Part shown: piece after piece, positions 27,261 through 36,968 of the stretch | How the letters are laid out: each line of letters starts with the position of its first letter | Numbering within the stretch: position 1 is the first letter of the stretch | Assembly: GCF_016745235.1 (NCBI RefSeq) | Contig: NZ_JAELVM010000003.1 | Span: 186,001 to 250,000 of the forward strand | Length of the DNA: 64,000 nucleotides | Reading direction: 5' to 3' | Source: Chryseobacterium endalhagicum | Lineage (GTDB): Bacteria > Bacteroidota > Bacteroidia > Flavobacteriales > Weeksellaceae | Position numbers and translations under genes: made by a program | The notes under the pieces: generated by a model | Told to the model about the DNA's origin: nothing | What the model saw: only the letters and a program-made list of their open reading frames with translations | Databases searched by the model: none

Positions 27261-27983
27261 TCAACGATACGTGCCAAAAACCCTATCCCAGATGGAAGTA
27301 TAAAAACCAAAATTTTTATTCTCAACCAGATGATGCTGGTTATGAAATCTTGTTGTTCCCACAAAAAAACGGTCAAACGACGCCGGAAAGAACTCCCGGT
27401 TCAGGTGGCCTATGGTTCCCCAGATGAGATTGATGATTAAATAAAGACTGATGGATTGAATAGAAAAATCATAGCCCATCAGCAGAGCTAAGATCATGAA
27501 TCCAAAACCGATGGTTTCAAAAGGATGCAGTACAAAAAGGCTCAGAAAATTGGTGCTTATATGCTCATGATGCCTTGCATGTAATTTTTTATAGATAAAA
27601 GGCTGATGGGCTGCATAATGAAAAAAGTACATCAAAAGATCCATCAGAAGAATCAGGGCAATAGTTTCAAGAAAAACTGAAACCGCAGAAGGACTCTGAT
27701 CGAGACTGATCCAGTTGATTTTCCATAAAAAAGCCCCTAAAAGCATAACAAAGCTATTGCAGATAATCGTGAGCAGGCAGAGGTAAAAATCCGATCTGGT
27801 GACAGGATGACTTTTTTCCTGAAGCTGCTGTTTAGGGCATGTCTTTTCAATGAACTGAAAAAGCCCTATCGAGAACAAACACAGAAATACATTAGACAAA
27901 ATACTGAATACGATCCACTGCAGCCATGAAAACTGCCAGAATATCTTTAAATAACCGGAAAAATCAAGCCAATTAAAAACCAT
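27261..27983 (-). CDS. Sterol desaturase/fatty acid hydroxylase family protein
   Basis: A 240-residue membrane protein with about five hydrophobic segments and the di-iron histidine clusters of the family: HYAAH (122-126), HARHH (135-139), GHLNRE (His193) and HNQHH (214-218). Such enzymes hydroxylate or desaturate lipids in the membrane with O2; in Bacteroidetes the substrates may include sphingolipids or carotenoids. It stands alone, with no clear operon partner. Confidence 0.85.
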   Translation of the reverse strand: MVFNWLDFSGYLKIFWQFSWLQWIVFSILSNVFLCLFSIGLFQFIEKTCPKQQLQEKSHPVTRSDFYLCLLTIICNSFVMLLGAFLWKINWISLDQSPSAVSVFLETIALILLMDLLMYFFHYAAHQPFIYKKLHARHHEHISTNFLSLFVLHPFETIGFGFMILALLMGYDFSIQSISLYLIINLIWGTIGHLNREFFPASFDRFFVGTTRFHNQHHLVENKNFGFYTSIWDRVFGTYR

Positions 27984-28368
27984 ACACCGTCACCTGTAAA
28001 CTAAGTTCATAAATGTATGAATTTCCTCCTGAACTATCAAACCTTCACAAATCCAGGAATACAAGGCTTTATAACAGTCTGCTTCATCTGCAAAATCTGC
28101 GCGGTTTATTTTATGACCATTCTGATCTCTCGCAGATTTCACAGATTCGGCAGATGTTTGCGTTTTATTAATCTGTGTTATCTGTGAAAATATAAAAATA
28201 ATCTCCTGTTAAAATAACCTCTCAAAGAATACACAGATTCGGCTGATGTTTGCGCTTTTATTAATCTGTGTAATCTGTTAAATCTGTGGGAATATAAAAA
28301 TAATCTCTCGCAGATTTTGCAGATGAAGCAGATATTTTGTTTTGTAAAATGAATATTAATCTACAAGA
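27984..28368. repeat. Spacer with two long direct repeats
   Basis: Two imperfect copies of about 70 bp (28139-28205 and 28231-28306) share the order CAGATTCGGC, GATGTTTGCG, TTTTATTAATCTGTGT, AATATAAAAATAATCTC. The block is rich in short words such as ATCTGTG and CAGAT, typical of dispersed intergenic repeats in these genomes. No gene is seen. Confidence 0.7.
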
Positions 28369-28641
28369 TTATTTCTGTCTCTGCTTTCTTTTCAGTTCCC
28401 GCACCCGTAAGGTAAGCTGTTTTCGCAGATCATTATGATACTGTCTGTAGTTTTTTATGCTTCTTTCCAATTGCTTTTTCTGGGCCAGATAATCTTCATA
28501 AAGTTCGCTCAGTTCTGAGATCCTGGAAATCATATCTGCGGGCTGAATTTGAGGATCGCCGGCTGTTTTTTTCAGAAGACCGCGGTAATATTCCATCCGG
28601 TCTGTAAGGCTGCTGTGAAATTTTGGTTCTATTCCCTGCAT
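28369..28641 (-). CDS. Small coiled-coil hypothetical protein
   Basis: A 90-residue, strongly charged protein. The second half (from about residue 50: YEDYLAQKKQLERSIKNYRQ and following) is a basic helix likely to form a coiled coil. No signal peptide. It starts 38 nt after the S41 protease stop and is probably the last gene of that operon. Function unknown. Confidence 0.55.
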   Translation of the reverse strand: MQGIEPKFHSSLTDRMEYYRGLLKKTAGDPQIQPADMISRISELSELYEDYLAQKKQLERSIKNYRQYHNDLRKQLTLRVRELKRKQRQK

Positions 28642-28679
28642 GGCTGTTTGGTTTATATATTAAAATTTTAAAATGATGT

Positions 28680-30050
28680 TCACTTTCCGATGGCTGCAGA
28701 AGGCGTATCACTCTGAAATAAAATCTTAACACTTTTGTCCAAAGCATTTTTGCCTGCTGATTTTAAATAAATATGGTTCAGGGCGGAGGAAATGAGGGTT
28801 TCTTCCTGGTCCCCCAGCGGAAGCAGTGGCAGCGAAGCATATTCACTGGCTGCAATCTGTGGATTTATCCCGTTGCCGTATGCCCCTTCCCCATTGGCAT
28901 TGAAAACTTTATAAATCACCGGATGAAGCTGCCACGAGATCTTTTTGGGCTTTCTTTTATCTTCCACAATGAATCCGGCCATATCCTTGCCCAATGTAAC
29001 GTCTCCCACCTGAATGACCTGCATATAAGGTTTAAGGTTATTGATCACGATTTCCGAAGCGGATGCTGTACTGTTTGAAGCCAGAATATAGACTTTATTC
29101 AAACCTAAAGCATTGGCCCGAAGTGTATTGAAATCAAGAGAATTCGGATCGTACTGAATCTGTTCGGCAAAGGTTCTTTTGACTTCGCCTCCGTTTTTGT
29201 TTCCTTTATAAATAATGAATGGTGATGCGGATGAAATTCCGGAAGGGATCAATGAACATAATGCCGCTGCTGAAGCTACCGAGCCCCCATAATTGTACCG
29301 GATATCAATGATCAGCTGCTGTATTCCGGCTGCTTTGAAGGCTGCAAATTTCTGATTCAGTGCCTGGGTCATTCCGTCCGGGAAATCATAGATATAAAGG
29401 TAGCCTGTCTTTTTACCGTTCTTTTCAAATATTTTAGATTCCAGAGGCTGTTCAAAAGAATATCCGTAATACACCTTGATCTCCTTTTCATCTGTAACCG
29501 TGTTATTTACCCATTTTCCAACCGTTAATTCTATGACCGTCTGATCTTTAATTGATGACGTTAATTGTTCCGCATTGGCAGCTGTGATCACTTTACCGTT
29601 GATTTTTGTAATCATCATTCCTCTTTCCAACCCGGAATTAAAGGCAGGAGAGTTTTTCATAACAAGTTTTACGGTGGTTACTACCCTTCCGTCAGGCAGC
29701 TGGATAACGGCATAATCAAAACCATACATATTCCGGACAGAGCGTGGATAAGAGGAAGGATCCTTGGTATCTACGGCAAATGAGAACCTGTCCTGAGAAG
29801 ATAAAAGGCTTTTAAAGAAATCTTTCACCGGAAGATGGTAATCCGGTTTAGCGGGCATTTGTTCTGCCCAATAGTAATACCGCTTCATGCTGTCCTGCAC
29901 CCACAGATTTACAGATTCCCGGCTTCCGTCGGGGAAACTGGGAACACCTTCATCATCGTTACGGCTGCATGATACACATGATAACATAAAGACGGAAACC
30001 AGCAGAAGCAGCTGAAAATTAATATATTTTTTCATAGAATGGCCTGTCAT
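28680..30050 (-). CDS. S41 family peptidase, lipoprotein
   Basis: A 456-residue protease. The signal peptide ends in MLSCVSCS, a lipobox-like site. A PDZ-like domain (about 130-190: NSPAFNSGLERGMMITKINGK) precedes the tail-specific protease fold, with NSTASASEIVI holding the catalytic Ser and a downstream LGKDMAG holding the Lys. The start overlaps the upstream stop as TAATG; a second Met five residues later is a possible start. S41 enzymes cleave envelope proteins near their C termini. Confidence 0.88.
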   Translation of the reverse strand: MTGHSMKKYINFQLLLLVSVFMLSCVSCSRNDDEGVPSFPDGSRESVNLWVQDSMKRYYYWAEQMPAKPDYHLPVKDFFKSLLSSQDRFSFAVDTKDPSSYPRSVRNMYGFDYAVIQLPDGRVVTTVKLVMKNSPAFNSGLERGMMITKINGKVITAANAEQLTSSIKDQTVIELTVGKWVNNTVTDEKEIKVYYGYSFEQPLESKIFEKNGKKTGYLYIYDFPDGMTQALNQKFAAFKAAGIQQLIIDIRYNYGGSVASAAALCSLIPSGISSASPFIIYKGNKNGGEVKRTFAEQIQYDPNSLDFNTLRANALGLNKVYILASNSTASASEIVINNLKPYMQVIQVGDVTLGKDMAGFIVEDKRKPKKISWQLHPVIYKVFNANGEGAYGNGINPQIAASEYASLPLLPLGDQEETLISSALNHIYLKSAGKNALDKSVKILFQSDTPSAAIGK

Positions 30051-30790
30051 TACAGATAATCTGCTACATCAATCTCTCCTTTCACTGTGAGAACTCCATT
30101 CTCCATTATTTCCTGAAGAACGATAAGATTGGCGCCCATATCCTGTTTTATTTTCACTTTAATCAGTTCAGATCCGATATAAGGAACCGTGCTGTCCGGT
30201 TTATAGAGTTCCAGATAGACAGGCGCTATATTGCTGAAATAAGTATAGATTTTCACCGGCGTAAAGCTCTCCTTTCCGATTTTGTCGAATTCTGCCAGAA
30301 TCACTCCGTTTTCTCTTCTTAAAATACCTTTCACACCGGTAAGGCTGCTTCCTGAAAATTCGCCCAGGTTCGGGAAGATAAATTCAAATCCTACCCTTCC
30401 GAGATTCACCTGTGGTTTTACAGCTGATGCCCGGAGAAAGATCCCTGGAAGATTGAAGAAATTAAGGGTTTTGTAATCGGCAACATTATCGTAGGTGATA
30501 TTGTAGTGGGCAATTTCGGTGCCTGTTTCGTTATTAAAAATGCCAAGTCTTTCTGTTTCGCCTTCATCCAGGACAAATTCAAGTTTGGTTTCCACTTTAT
30601 CGGTATAAGAAGTATTTCCATTGATGGATACCGGAGTTCCGTTCAGCCTCAGCTGGATAACATCCGGCTTTGAGTAGCCTTTAATGGTAATATCTCCCGG
30701 CTTCTGTGACTTGTCAAACGGCTGCATGACCGTGTTATCCGAACAGGAAACAAGGAATGTAAGAAACAGTAGTGCAATGAACTTATTCAT
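30050..30790 (-). CDS. Hypothetical lipoprotein
   Basis: A 246-residue protein with a lipobox (FLVSCSDN, Cys16), so a likely membrane-anchored envelope protein. It is beta-rich and unrecognised. Its TAA overlaps the ATG of the S41 peptidase gene, so the two are coupled and probably act together. Confidence 0.65.
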   Translation of the reverse strand: MNKFIALLFLTFLVSCSDNTVMQPFDKSQKPGDITIKGYSKPDVIQLRLNGTPVSINGNTSYTDKVETKLEFVLDEGETERLGIFNNETGTEIAHYNITYDNVADYKTLNFFNLPGIFLRASAVKPQVNLGRVGFEFIFPNLGEFSGSSLTGVKGILRRENGVILAEFDKIGKESFTPVKIYTYFSNIAPVYLELYKPDSTVPYIGSELIKVKIKQDMGANLIVLQEIMENGVLTVKGEIDVADYL

Positions 30791-30807
30791 TTATATAATT
30801 TTAAATT

Positions 30808-30885
30808 AAAAAAATCTGACCCGGAAATATTGCCCCGTCCGCTGGGGAACGGGACAATAGGATAATTATACAATACTGGGTCGGA
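30808..30885 (-). terminator. Two-level terminator hairpin inside the operon
   Basis: On the minus strand an outer stem TCCGACCC/GGGTCAGA (30885-30878 with 30822-30815) encloses an inner GC-rich hairpin (ATTGTCCCGT with ACGGGGCAAT) and is followed by seven T residues. It lies after the T9SS protein gene. Confidence 0.65.
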
Positions 30886-30999
30886 TATGTTTATGATCAA
30901 ATGTTGCTGCGGGGAAGCTTCAACGCTGCTTTGATCGATTAAGTTTTCATGGTCAATTCCTGCAGAACAAATCTGAAGGTTGTGGATCCTGCTGCGTGA

Positions 31000-31926
31000 T
31001 TATTTTTTGATAAACTTCAGCGTTTCCGTTGTGTTTCCGTCAGAAACTTCGGCCATATACAGTCCGGCCTGTAGAGATGCTACATTAACCGCTCTGTTGT
31101 ACTGAGCTGAAAGTATTTTCTGTCCGGCCGCATTATAAATAGTAACCGCAGTTTTATTTTCTTTAAAGTTTGGATTCAATTTTAACTGAAGGAATTCCTT
31201 TACCGGATTTTCTTCTATTTTGGTTAAGTTTTCTTTCTTTTTTACATCCTTTGTGCCCAGGAATGTTGAAGCATAAATAGCCATTTCATCAATATTGATA
31301 TTCTGAAGGTTATTACCGCCAGATTTTCTGTTAGACCACATTCCTATGTAGATCTTTTTACCCGCAAAGGCTGAAATATCAATAATATCTTCCTGAAACT
31401 GAGTCAGGTCATTAGGAAAAGGATTGTCAACAGTTCCGGCGATCACACTGTACTGGCTTGGGATATCGTTTCCGTTGGCGTCAACCGTCATGGCCTGGAA
31501 ATCTGCCAGTGCAGGAACCGGTTTCTCGGGAGTGCTTACATAAATAAACAGATCACGTCCGATGTTGAAATGAGTGGTTCTCTGTCTTCCGATATAGGCC
31601 GCCAGATTAATCGTTCCGGAAGCTCCTTCAAGACTGATCTGTGGAGAAATAATCCAGTCATTTTCACTAGCAAAGCCTGTAGCATTACCCGTTGGAACAA
31701 GGCTTATAGAATAACGGAGAACTCCTGCAGTTCCATAAGTAAGGGCATTTGTTCCGTTAAAGTAAATGTTTTGTCCCTGAACCCATCCGTTTCCATTATT
31801 GTTTACGTCATGAAGGGTCCATCCCTGAAGATCAGCCGGGGTATCAAAAGAGTTGCTCCATACCTGCTGTTGTGCAATAGCAGCCTGTGAAAGCAATACA
31901 ATAGAGAATAAAAATAATTTTTTCAT
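31000..31926 (-). CDS. T9SS-sorted protein with choice-of-anchor-type domain
   Basis: A 308-residue secreted protein. The ATG at 31926 gives a typical signal peptide (KKLFLFSIVLLSQAAIAQ), preferred over an upstream in-frame start. The N-terminal domain (WSNSFDTPADLQGWTLHD, ENDWIISPQISLEG, KIYIGMWSNRKSG) resembles choice-of-anchor/cleaved-adhesin jelly-roll domains. The C-terminal domain (about 230-308: AGQKILSAQYNRAV, LQAGLYMAEV, LKFIKK) is a type A T9SS signal. It follows the beta-helix lipoprotein by 73 nt. Confidence 0.85.
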   Translation of the reverse strand: MKKLFLFSIVLLSQAAIAQQQVWSNSFDTPADLQGWTLHDVNNNGNGWVQGQNIYFNGTNALTYGTAGVLRYSISLVPTGNATGFASENDWIISPQISLEGASGTINLAAYIGRQRTTHFNIGRDLFIYVSTPEKPVPALADFQAMTVDANGNDIPSQYSVIAGTVDNPFPNDLTQFQEDIIDISAFAGKKIYIGMWSNRKSGGNNLQNINIDEMAIYASTFLGTKDVKKKENLTKIEENPVKEFLQLKLNPNFKENKTAVTIYNAAGQKILSAQYNRAVNVASLQAGLYMAEVSDGNTTETLKFIKK

Positions 31927-31999
31927 AATACAGATTATTAGAGATTTAAAAAAAATAAAAGCAGGGAAAGACATGGGAAAGCTTTCCCTGCATTTAAAA

Positions 32000-33313
32000 T
32001 TATTCTACAATAGAGAAGTTATATTTCGTCCAAGTTCCCTGGAAGTTTCCACAGTTTCTAGGCGCCACGTTCCATGGTCCTACGTTGAAGAACGGCTGAG
32101 TCATTCCCCAAGCCGAAGCTGTAGATCCTGTCAATAGGTTAGCAGCAGGGATTCCTGCAGTTCCTGTACCTGTAACAGAAGTTGTAAATCCGTGTACTTT
32201 GATCGTGTTTAAAGTAGATGCTGAAGAAAGTTCAGAACCTGTACCCTCTACTTTGATACCTACCGGGTATCCTGTTACTACAGCGTTGTTTAACGTTAAT
32301 TTACCAGCTCTTCTGATGTGGATTCCATTTTCGTATAATGGACCTGAAGGGTTAGTTGTAGTATATAACACATTCGTACGAGATCCTACGATCGTAAGGT
32401 TGTTGATCACTGGATTAGTGATAAGCGGTGTAGCCGTACCTGTAGAGTTGTTATCAAGCTCAATCCCGTTGGTATCAGAAACACCACCACTAAGACTGTG
32501 CGTAGAGTTGTTGTCTGCCAAAGCAAGTGCACAAGTGATAGTTCCTGTGTATCCGTTGTCAAAATCGAAATTATCATCATCCGGAGCAAAAGAAACAAGG
32601 TTAGAAGCATTTACTGTACCTCCGAAGAATTCGAAAGAATCATCTTTACCATAAGATACCTGGATGTGGTCTAAAGTAGTACCGCTTCCTACTGCACCTA
32701 AAGTAAGACCGTTGATCTCGTTTCCAGAGTTTGGAGCCAAAAGATCGAATCCTGCGAATTCAATACGAACATACTTCAATATTCCTGCGTTGTGAGCAGA
32801 ATTGGTACCTCCGTAGTAGAAATCAGAACCAGTTAATCCTTCAATAGTTTTAGTATCAGGCGTATTGGCAGGAGCATCTCCTAAAACAATCACACCACCA
32901 AAATCACCAGGAGCAGCCGTTGTATTTTCGTCTCCGTCTAACAGTTTATAACTTGTAAAAATAATCGGCTGAGTTTCTGTACCTGTAGCATCGATTGTAC
33001 CTGTTTTAGAGATCACAAGAACTCCTGTAGGTGTATTCGTTGTATTTGGTTTTGATTTAATGAAAGTTCCTGGCTGGATTGTTAATTTAGCCCCATTCTT
33101 TACTGTAACGATCCCGTTGATTTCTACCACACCACTCCATGTAGTGTTTGCAGTGATATCACCACTTACAGCAGTTACCGGAAGAGCAGAAGCAGTAATA
33201 TATTCAGCAGAAGCAGACTGCATTTCGAACTGTGAAGAAGAATCCGCTAAGTTATCATTTTGACAAGCAGTAAGAGATAAAGCTGCAACAGCAATTAAAG
33301 TTAGTTTTTTCAT
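32000..33313 (-). CDS. Right-handed beta-helix lipoprotein
   Basis: A 437-residue exported protein with a lipobox (SLTACQND, Cys17). Repeats such as GIVTVKNGAKLTIQPGTFI, GDFGGVIVLGDAP, LKYVRIEFAGF, EINGLTLGAVGSGTTLDHIQVSYGKDDSFEFFGGTVN (only key parts quoted: NGLTLGAVGSGT, DSFEFFGGTV) match a family frequent in Bacteroidetes beside TonB receptors. It probably folds as a parallel beta-helix. Placed 300 nt downstream of the STN-TonB receptor gene, it may be its surface partner. Confidence 0.75.
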   Translation of the reverse strand: MKKLTLIAVAALSLTACQNDNLADSSSQFEMQSASAEYITASALPVTAVSGDITANTTWSGVVEINGIVTVKNGAKLTIQPGTFIKSKPNTTNTPTGVLVISKTGTIDATGTETQPIIFTSYKLLDGDENTTAAPGDFGGVIVLGDAPANTPDTKTIEGLTGSDFYYGGTNSAHNAGILKYVRIEFAGFDLLAPNSGNEINGLTLGAVGSGTTLDHIQVSYGKDDSFEFFGGTVNASNLVSFAPDDDNFDFDNGYTGTITCALALADNNSTHSLSGGVSDTNGIELDNNSTGTATPLITNPVINNLTIVGSRTNVLYTTTNPSGPLYENGIHIRRAGKLTLNNAVVTGYPVGIKVEGTGSELSSASTLNTIKVHGFTTSVTGTGTAGIPAANLLTGSTASAWGMTQPFFNVGPWNVAPRNCGNFQGTWTKYNFSIVE

Positions 33314-33612
33314 TGTTATAATTTTTAGTAGATCCGGTAATGTTATTTTTATAACCGGAAATTTTAATATTTAGGAACATCCGCCTCTATATTCCTGCGA
33401 TTTGGTTGAATTTTCACCCTGCATTTCAGGAGGAGCTGTCCTGCCGGGGTTCCCTGCTTATCCGCTGCTGTCCGGGAAAAACAGCGGCGTCCGGTTTTTT
33501 TTCTGATCCGGTACTGCTGTGCGCTTCATCAGTATTGATCCGGCTCTTCTTCAGGCATCCGAAACCTGTACATTGCGTCAATGAGCTCTTGTATTCTGTC
33601 TTTATAATGTCC
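33314..33612. other. Spacer between the TonB receptor and beta-helix lipoprotein genes
   Basis: About 300 nt, GC-richer than other spacers. A hairpin CCGGT/ACCGG with a long AT loop lies at 33335-33358 in the leader of the lipoprotein gene. No gene is seen. The lipoprotein gene may have its own promoter here. Confidence 0.4.
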
Positions 33613-36600
33613 TTAAAATGTATAGTTCACACTTAATCCGAATATCCTTCCGCTATAGGCACGGAATGTAATCTTATCAATGTCTTTGTCATATTTGTCA
33701 GTCGCTCCGGGCAGAAGCTTCCACGCCTCCCTGTCGGTAGATATATTACTTCCTCCCGATCCGTTGGGCACGGAATAGGAATTGAAATTGTTATAAAACT
33801 CTTTCACCCTGTTGAAAAGGTTTCTGACATTAAATTTCACTTCCAGATTTCTGTCTTTCAGGAATTTGTAGGAAAGCTGGGCATCTGCTACAGCATAAGG
33901 ACGCTGTATTTCTTCCCCGTTATAATCATATCCTACGGTGATATACTGATCACCCTTGGCATTGTATAAAAAACTGGCACCGAAGCGGCCTCCATCATAG
34001 GTCATCCCTAAATTATAGGCATACGGAGTCTGGCCGTACAGCGGTCTTTCCACTTCATAAGTTTCTCCATTATCACCCGTTTTATACTGATCTTTGAAAG
34101 CAATGACTTTGGTTGTGTTATAGGTGAAGTTTCCGCTTACAAAAAGTTTTTCGAGGAAAGATTCCTGAGCAATAAATCCAAGGTTTTTGCGGACTTCCAC
34201 TTCTACTCCTTTCAGCTTTGCATTTTTAGAATTTCCGTTGTAAAGGAAAAGGTTTCCTTCGTTTGAAAGGCGGCCTTCACGCTCAATGGGCCTGTCGATG
34301 TCCTTATAATAAATTCCGGCAGAGAATATTTCTCCAAGACCGGGAAACCATTCAAATTTGAAATCATAATTGTTCACGACTGATGAGGTCATTTCCGTAT
34401 TGTAAATTAACCCGTTAGCTACCGGATCAAAGTACGGCAGTCCTGTTCTTTCATTAAACTGAGGACGGATTACCGTTTTGTTGTAAGCTAACCTTACATT
34501 GATTTTATTGGTCGGGCTGTACGTGAAATTCACGGAAGGCATCCACTGCCACGGCTTATCATGAATCGGTTCTTTTCTGACCGTTTGATTATCCGAAAGA
34601 TCCAGCTGCTGGGAAATCAGGTCATACTTAAAATATTCCGCACGGACTCCCCAAACCAACCTTAATATATTCTTCCAGCGGTTGTCGAACATCACATAAA
34701 AAGCATTCTGGGTTACCTTTCCTTCATATTTATCATTCTTAAACAGAGGTCTGGTCTGCCAGCCTATTCCTCCCGGAACATATTTGGAACCATCAAACCA
34801 CTGATTCAGAGAACCGTACATTGTGATATAGCCTTTTTCAGTATTCGGGACATCCCTGTTTTCATCCACTCTTAAAAAAAACTTCTCCTGCTGATTGGTA
34901 TTGTTTTTTATCACTCCGGCGTACCCTGCTTTAATATCGTTTTTAAAACTTCCCTTATCAAAATTCCATTTAAGGGAAGCTCCGTAATTGTAGTCTGTTT
35001 CTTTATTGGCGATATATCCCCTGTAAAAATTAGAAGCCGAATTGTAAACAATATGATAGGTAAGAATTTCACTTCCTACAAAGTCATACTGACTCAGATA
35101 CTGTGTGTAGTCTTTCGTATCAGATTTCACGCCTGTCCTTGCTGCAAACCAGTTGATTTCCATATTTCCAACCTTATGATTCCCCTCCAGCTTGTTCTGC
35201 AGAAGCGTCTGGTAAATAGGATAATTGGTGTTATCCGTATAAGGCCTGTCCAGATCCTTGATGAGTGCAGGATTATTATTCGGAATCACTCCGTTGTAAA
35301 AATAATTATAGGAAGTTTCCGCATTGGCTGCCATTCCGCTTCCTCCTGTATATTCATTCCAGCCCGTCACTCTGGTCAGGGTATTATCATAAATATGGGT
35401 ATAGGAATTACGGAATGAAATTCTGCTTTTCCCCAGCTGCAACCCGAAATTCAACATTCCTGCTACGGTAGAATTATAATTGTATGAAGCTCCTTTGTTT
35501 TTGAAGTTGTAAAATACAATCGGGCTTGTACCGTTCGCTTCCCAGTTGGGATCGTATGGTGCTGTGGTATCCAGCCAGTTTCCTCTTCCCGTATGGTCAA
35601 TATCCAGCATATTCTGCTCATTTCTTACCGTAAATGCTCCGGCAAATCCCCATTTGTTATTATTTTTAAGGGCAAACGTTCTTCCCAGCGCCACCTGAAT
35701 ATTGGATCCCATATCACCGGTCGTCTTGTACGTACTGAAATTATCATTGGTGAATCTTTTAGACTGTTCAAAAAACAGAGGGTTGTTCCAGTCTGTAGGT
35801 TCAAGTCCTTTGGGAAAATCTCTTGTTCCGTCATCATATCCGAAATAATCATACTTTCCTCTTTTACGGGTCAGAAATTCTTTAAATGCCGACTGATCAT
35901 TATAGGAAGTTCCCACACTCACCGTTGTAAAGTCTTCGTTAGGAATATCTTTCGTTCTTACTTCTACGTAGCCTCCTGCAAAGCTGGCATTCATATCCGG
36001 AGTTGCCGTTTTGCTTACCACGATGCTTTCCACCATAGCGGTAGGAATAATATCAAATGAGAAGTTCTGGTTATAAGCTTCCGTACTCGGCAGGTTGATT
36101 CCGTCCATCGCAGCCGTATTCCAGCGTTCTCCCATGGAGCGAACCACTACATATTTATTGTCGATCGTCGTAATTCCTGTTACTCTTTTCAGGGTTCCTC
36201 CCACATCATTATCAGGCGTTTTTGCAATCTGTTCAGCAGAGATCCCGTCACTCATCTGGGCTGCTTTTTTCTGCTGGGCCAGCAGTCCGGCCTGCGTATC
36301 TGCTTTTCGGGTTCCGGTAATCACCACTTCCCTGATATCTGTTATTTTATCCGGCGCTTGCCTCATGGCAAATGATACCGTACTGGTTTCATTATTGCTC
36401 ACTGAAAGCTTTTCTACCCTCAGCGGGCTGTATTTTGAAGCTTTTACGGTAAGCGTATAAATTCCGGAGGGAAGATCTACGGCAAAATCACCGTTGTTAT
36501 CTGTTATAATGGTTTTCTTAGCAATCGTTACCTCTGCTCCGGCAACAGGATTTCCCACCTCATCCACAATCTTTCCTGAAATTCTTCCCTCTCCAGCTAC

Positions 36601-36921
36601 AGAGATTCCTGTTCCTTCATATTTTATTGAAATCAGATCCCCACGGAGACGGAATGCTACGGGAAGTCCGCTGGTAATATCTTTAAGACAGTTATTAACC
36701 GTTGTATTTTCACAGTTTACCCCCTTTACCTTCAGCTCTCTGATATCCGTTTTAGAATAGGCAAGCCTCATTCCCGTTTTTCCGGCAAAATCTTCCAGTA
36801 CCTCAATGAGAGGCCTGCTTGCCGGGACAGAAAATGATACTTTCTGGACCAATTCCTGTGCTTCGGCTGCTACCGTAAAAAATACTGCCGCAACGGTAAG
36901 ACCGCATTTCAATCTTTTCAT
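33613..36921 (-). CDS. STN-domain TonB-dependent receptor (FecA-like transducer)
   Basis: A 1102-residue outer-membrane receptor. After a signal peptide (ending VAAEAQ), residues about 45-105 form an STN domain (EVLEDFAGKTGMRLAYS, VNNCLKDI), the part that signals to an anti-sigma factor. Next come a carboxypeptidase-regulatory-like domain (about 112-195), a plug (about 215-330, with AQMSDGISAEQIAKTPD, GGYVEVRTKDI) and the barrel ending SVNYTF. The upstream genes are FecR and, divergently, an ECF sigma factor, so ligand binding here should induce the operon. Ligand unknown. Confidence 0.93.
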   Translation of the reverse strand: MKRLKCGLTVAAVFFTVAAEAQELVQKVSFSVPASRPLIEVLEDFAGKTGMRLAYSKTDIRELKVKGVNCENTTVNNCLKDITSGLPVAFRLRGDLISIKYEGTGISVAGEGRISGKIVDEVGNPVAGAEVTIAKKTIITDNNGDFAVDLPSGIYTLTVKASKYSPLRVEKLSVSNNETSTVSFAMRQAPDKITDIREVVITGTRKADTQAGLLAQQKKAAQMSDGISAEQIAKTPDNDVGGTLKRVTGITTIDNKYVVVRSMGERWNTAAMDGINLPSTEAYNQNFSFDIIPTAMVESIVVSKTATPDMNASFAGGYVEVRTKDIPNEDFTTVSVGTSYNDQSAFKEFLTRKRGKYDYFGYDDGTRDFPKGLEPTDWNNPLFFEQSKRFTNDNFSTYKTTGDMGSNIQVALGRTFALKNNNKWGFAGAFTVRNEQNMLDIDHTGRGNWLDTTAPYDPNWEANGTSPIVFYNFKNKGASYNYNSTVAGMLNFGLQLGKSRISFRNSYTHIYDNTLTRVTGWNEYTGGSGMAANAETSYNYFYNGVIPNNNPALIKDLDRPYTDNTNYPIYQTLLQNKLEGNHKVGNMEINWFAARTGVKSDTKDYTQYLSQYDFVGSEILTYHIVYNSASNFYRGYIANKETDYNYGASLKWNFDKGSFKNDIKAGYAGVIKNNTNQQEKFFLRVDENRDVPNTEKGYITMYGSLNQWFDGSKYVPGGIGWQTRPLFKNDKYEGKVTQNAFYVMFDNRWKNILRLVWGVRAEYFKYDLISQQLDLSDNQTVRKEPIHDKPWQWMPSVNFTYSPTNKINVRLAYNKTVIRPQFNERTGLPYFDPVANGLIYNTEMTSSVVNNYDFKFEWFPGLGEIFSAGIYYKDIDRPIEREGRLSNEGNLFLYNGNSKNAKLKGVEVEVRKNLGFIAQESFLEKLFVSGNFTYNTTKVIAFKDQYKTGDNGETYEVERPLYGQTPYAYNLGMTYDGGRFGASFLYNAKGDQYITVGYDYNGEEIQRPYAVADAQLSYKFLKDRNLEVKFNVRNLFNRVKEFYNNFNSYSVPNGSGGSNISTDREAWKLLPGATDKYDKDIDKITFRAYSGRIFGLSVNYTF

Positions 36922-36968
36922 ATGTTCAATTTCTCTTTTGATTAAAAGTTTTATTTTTTAGGTTGATT

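Noticed and set aside
28139..28306. Repeats of about 70 bp with spacer-like sequence, considered as CRISPR.
   Set aside because: Only two imperfect copies, no regular spacers, no cas genes; dispersed intergenic repeat fits better.
28496..28747. 83-codon frame overlapping the coiled-coil gene and the S41 protease end.
   Set aside because: Out-of-frame shadow of two better-supported genes.
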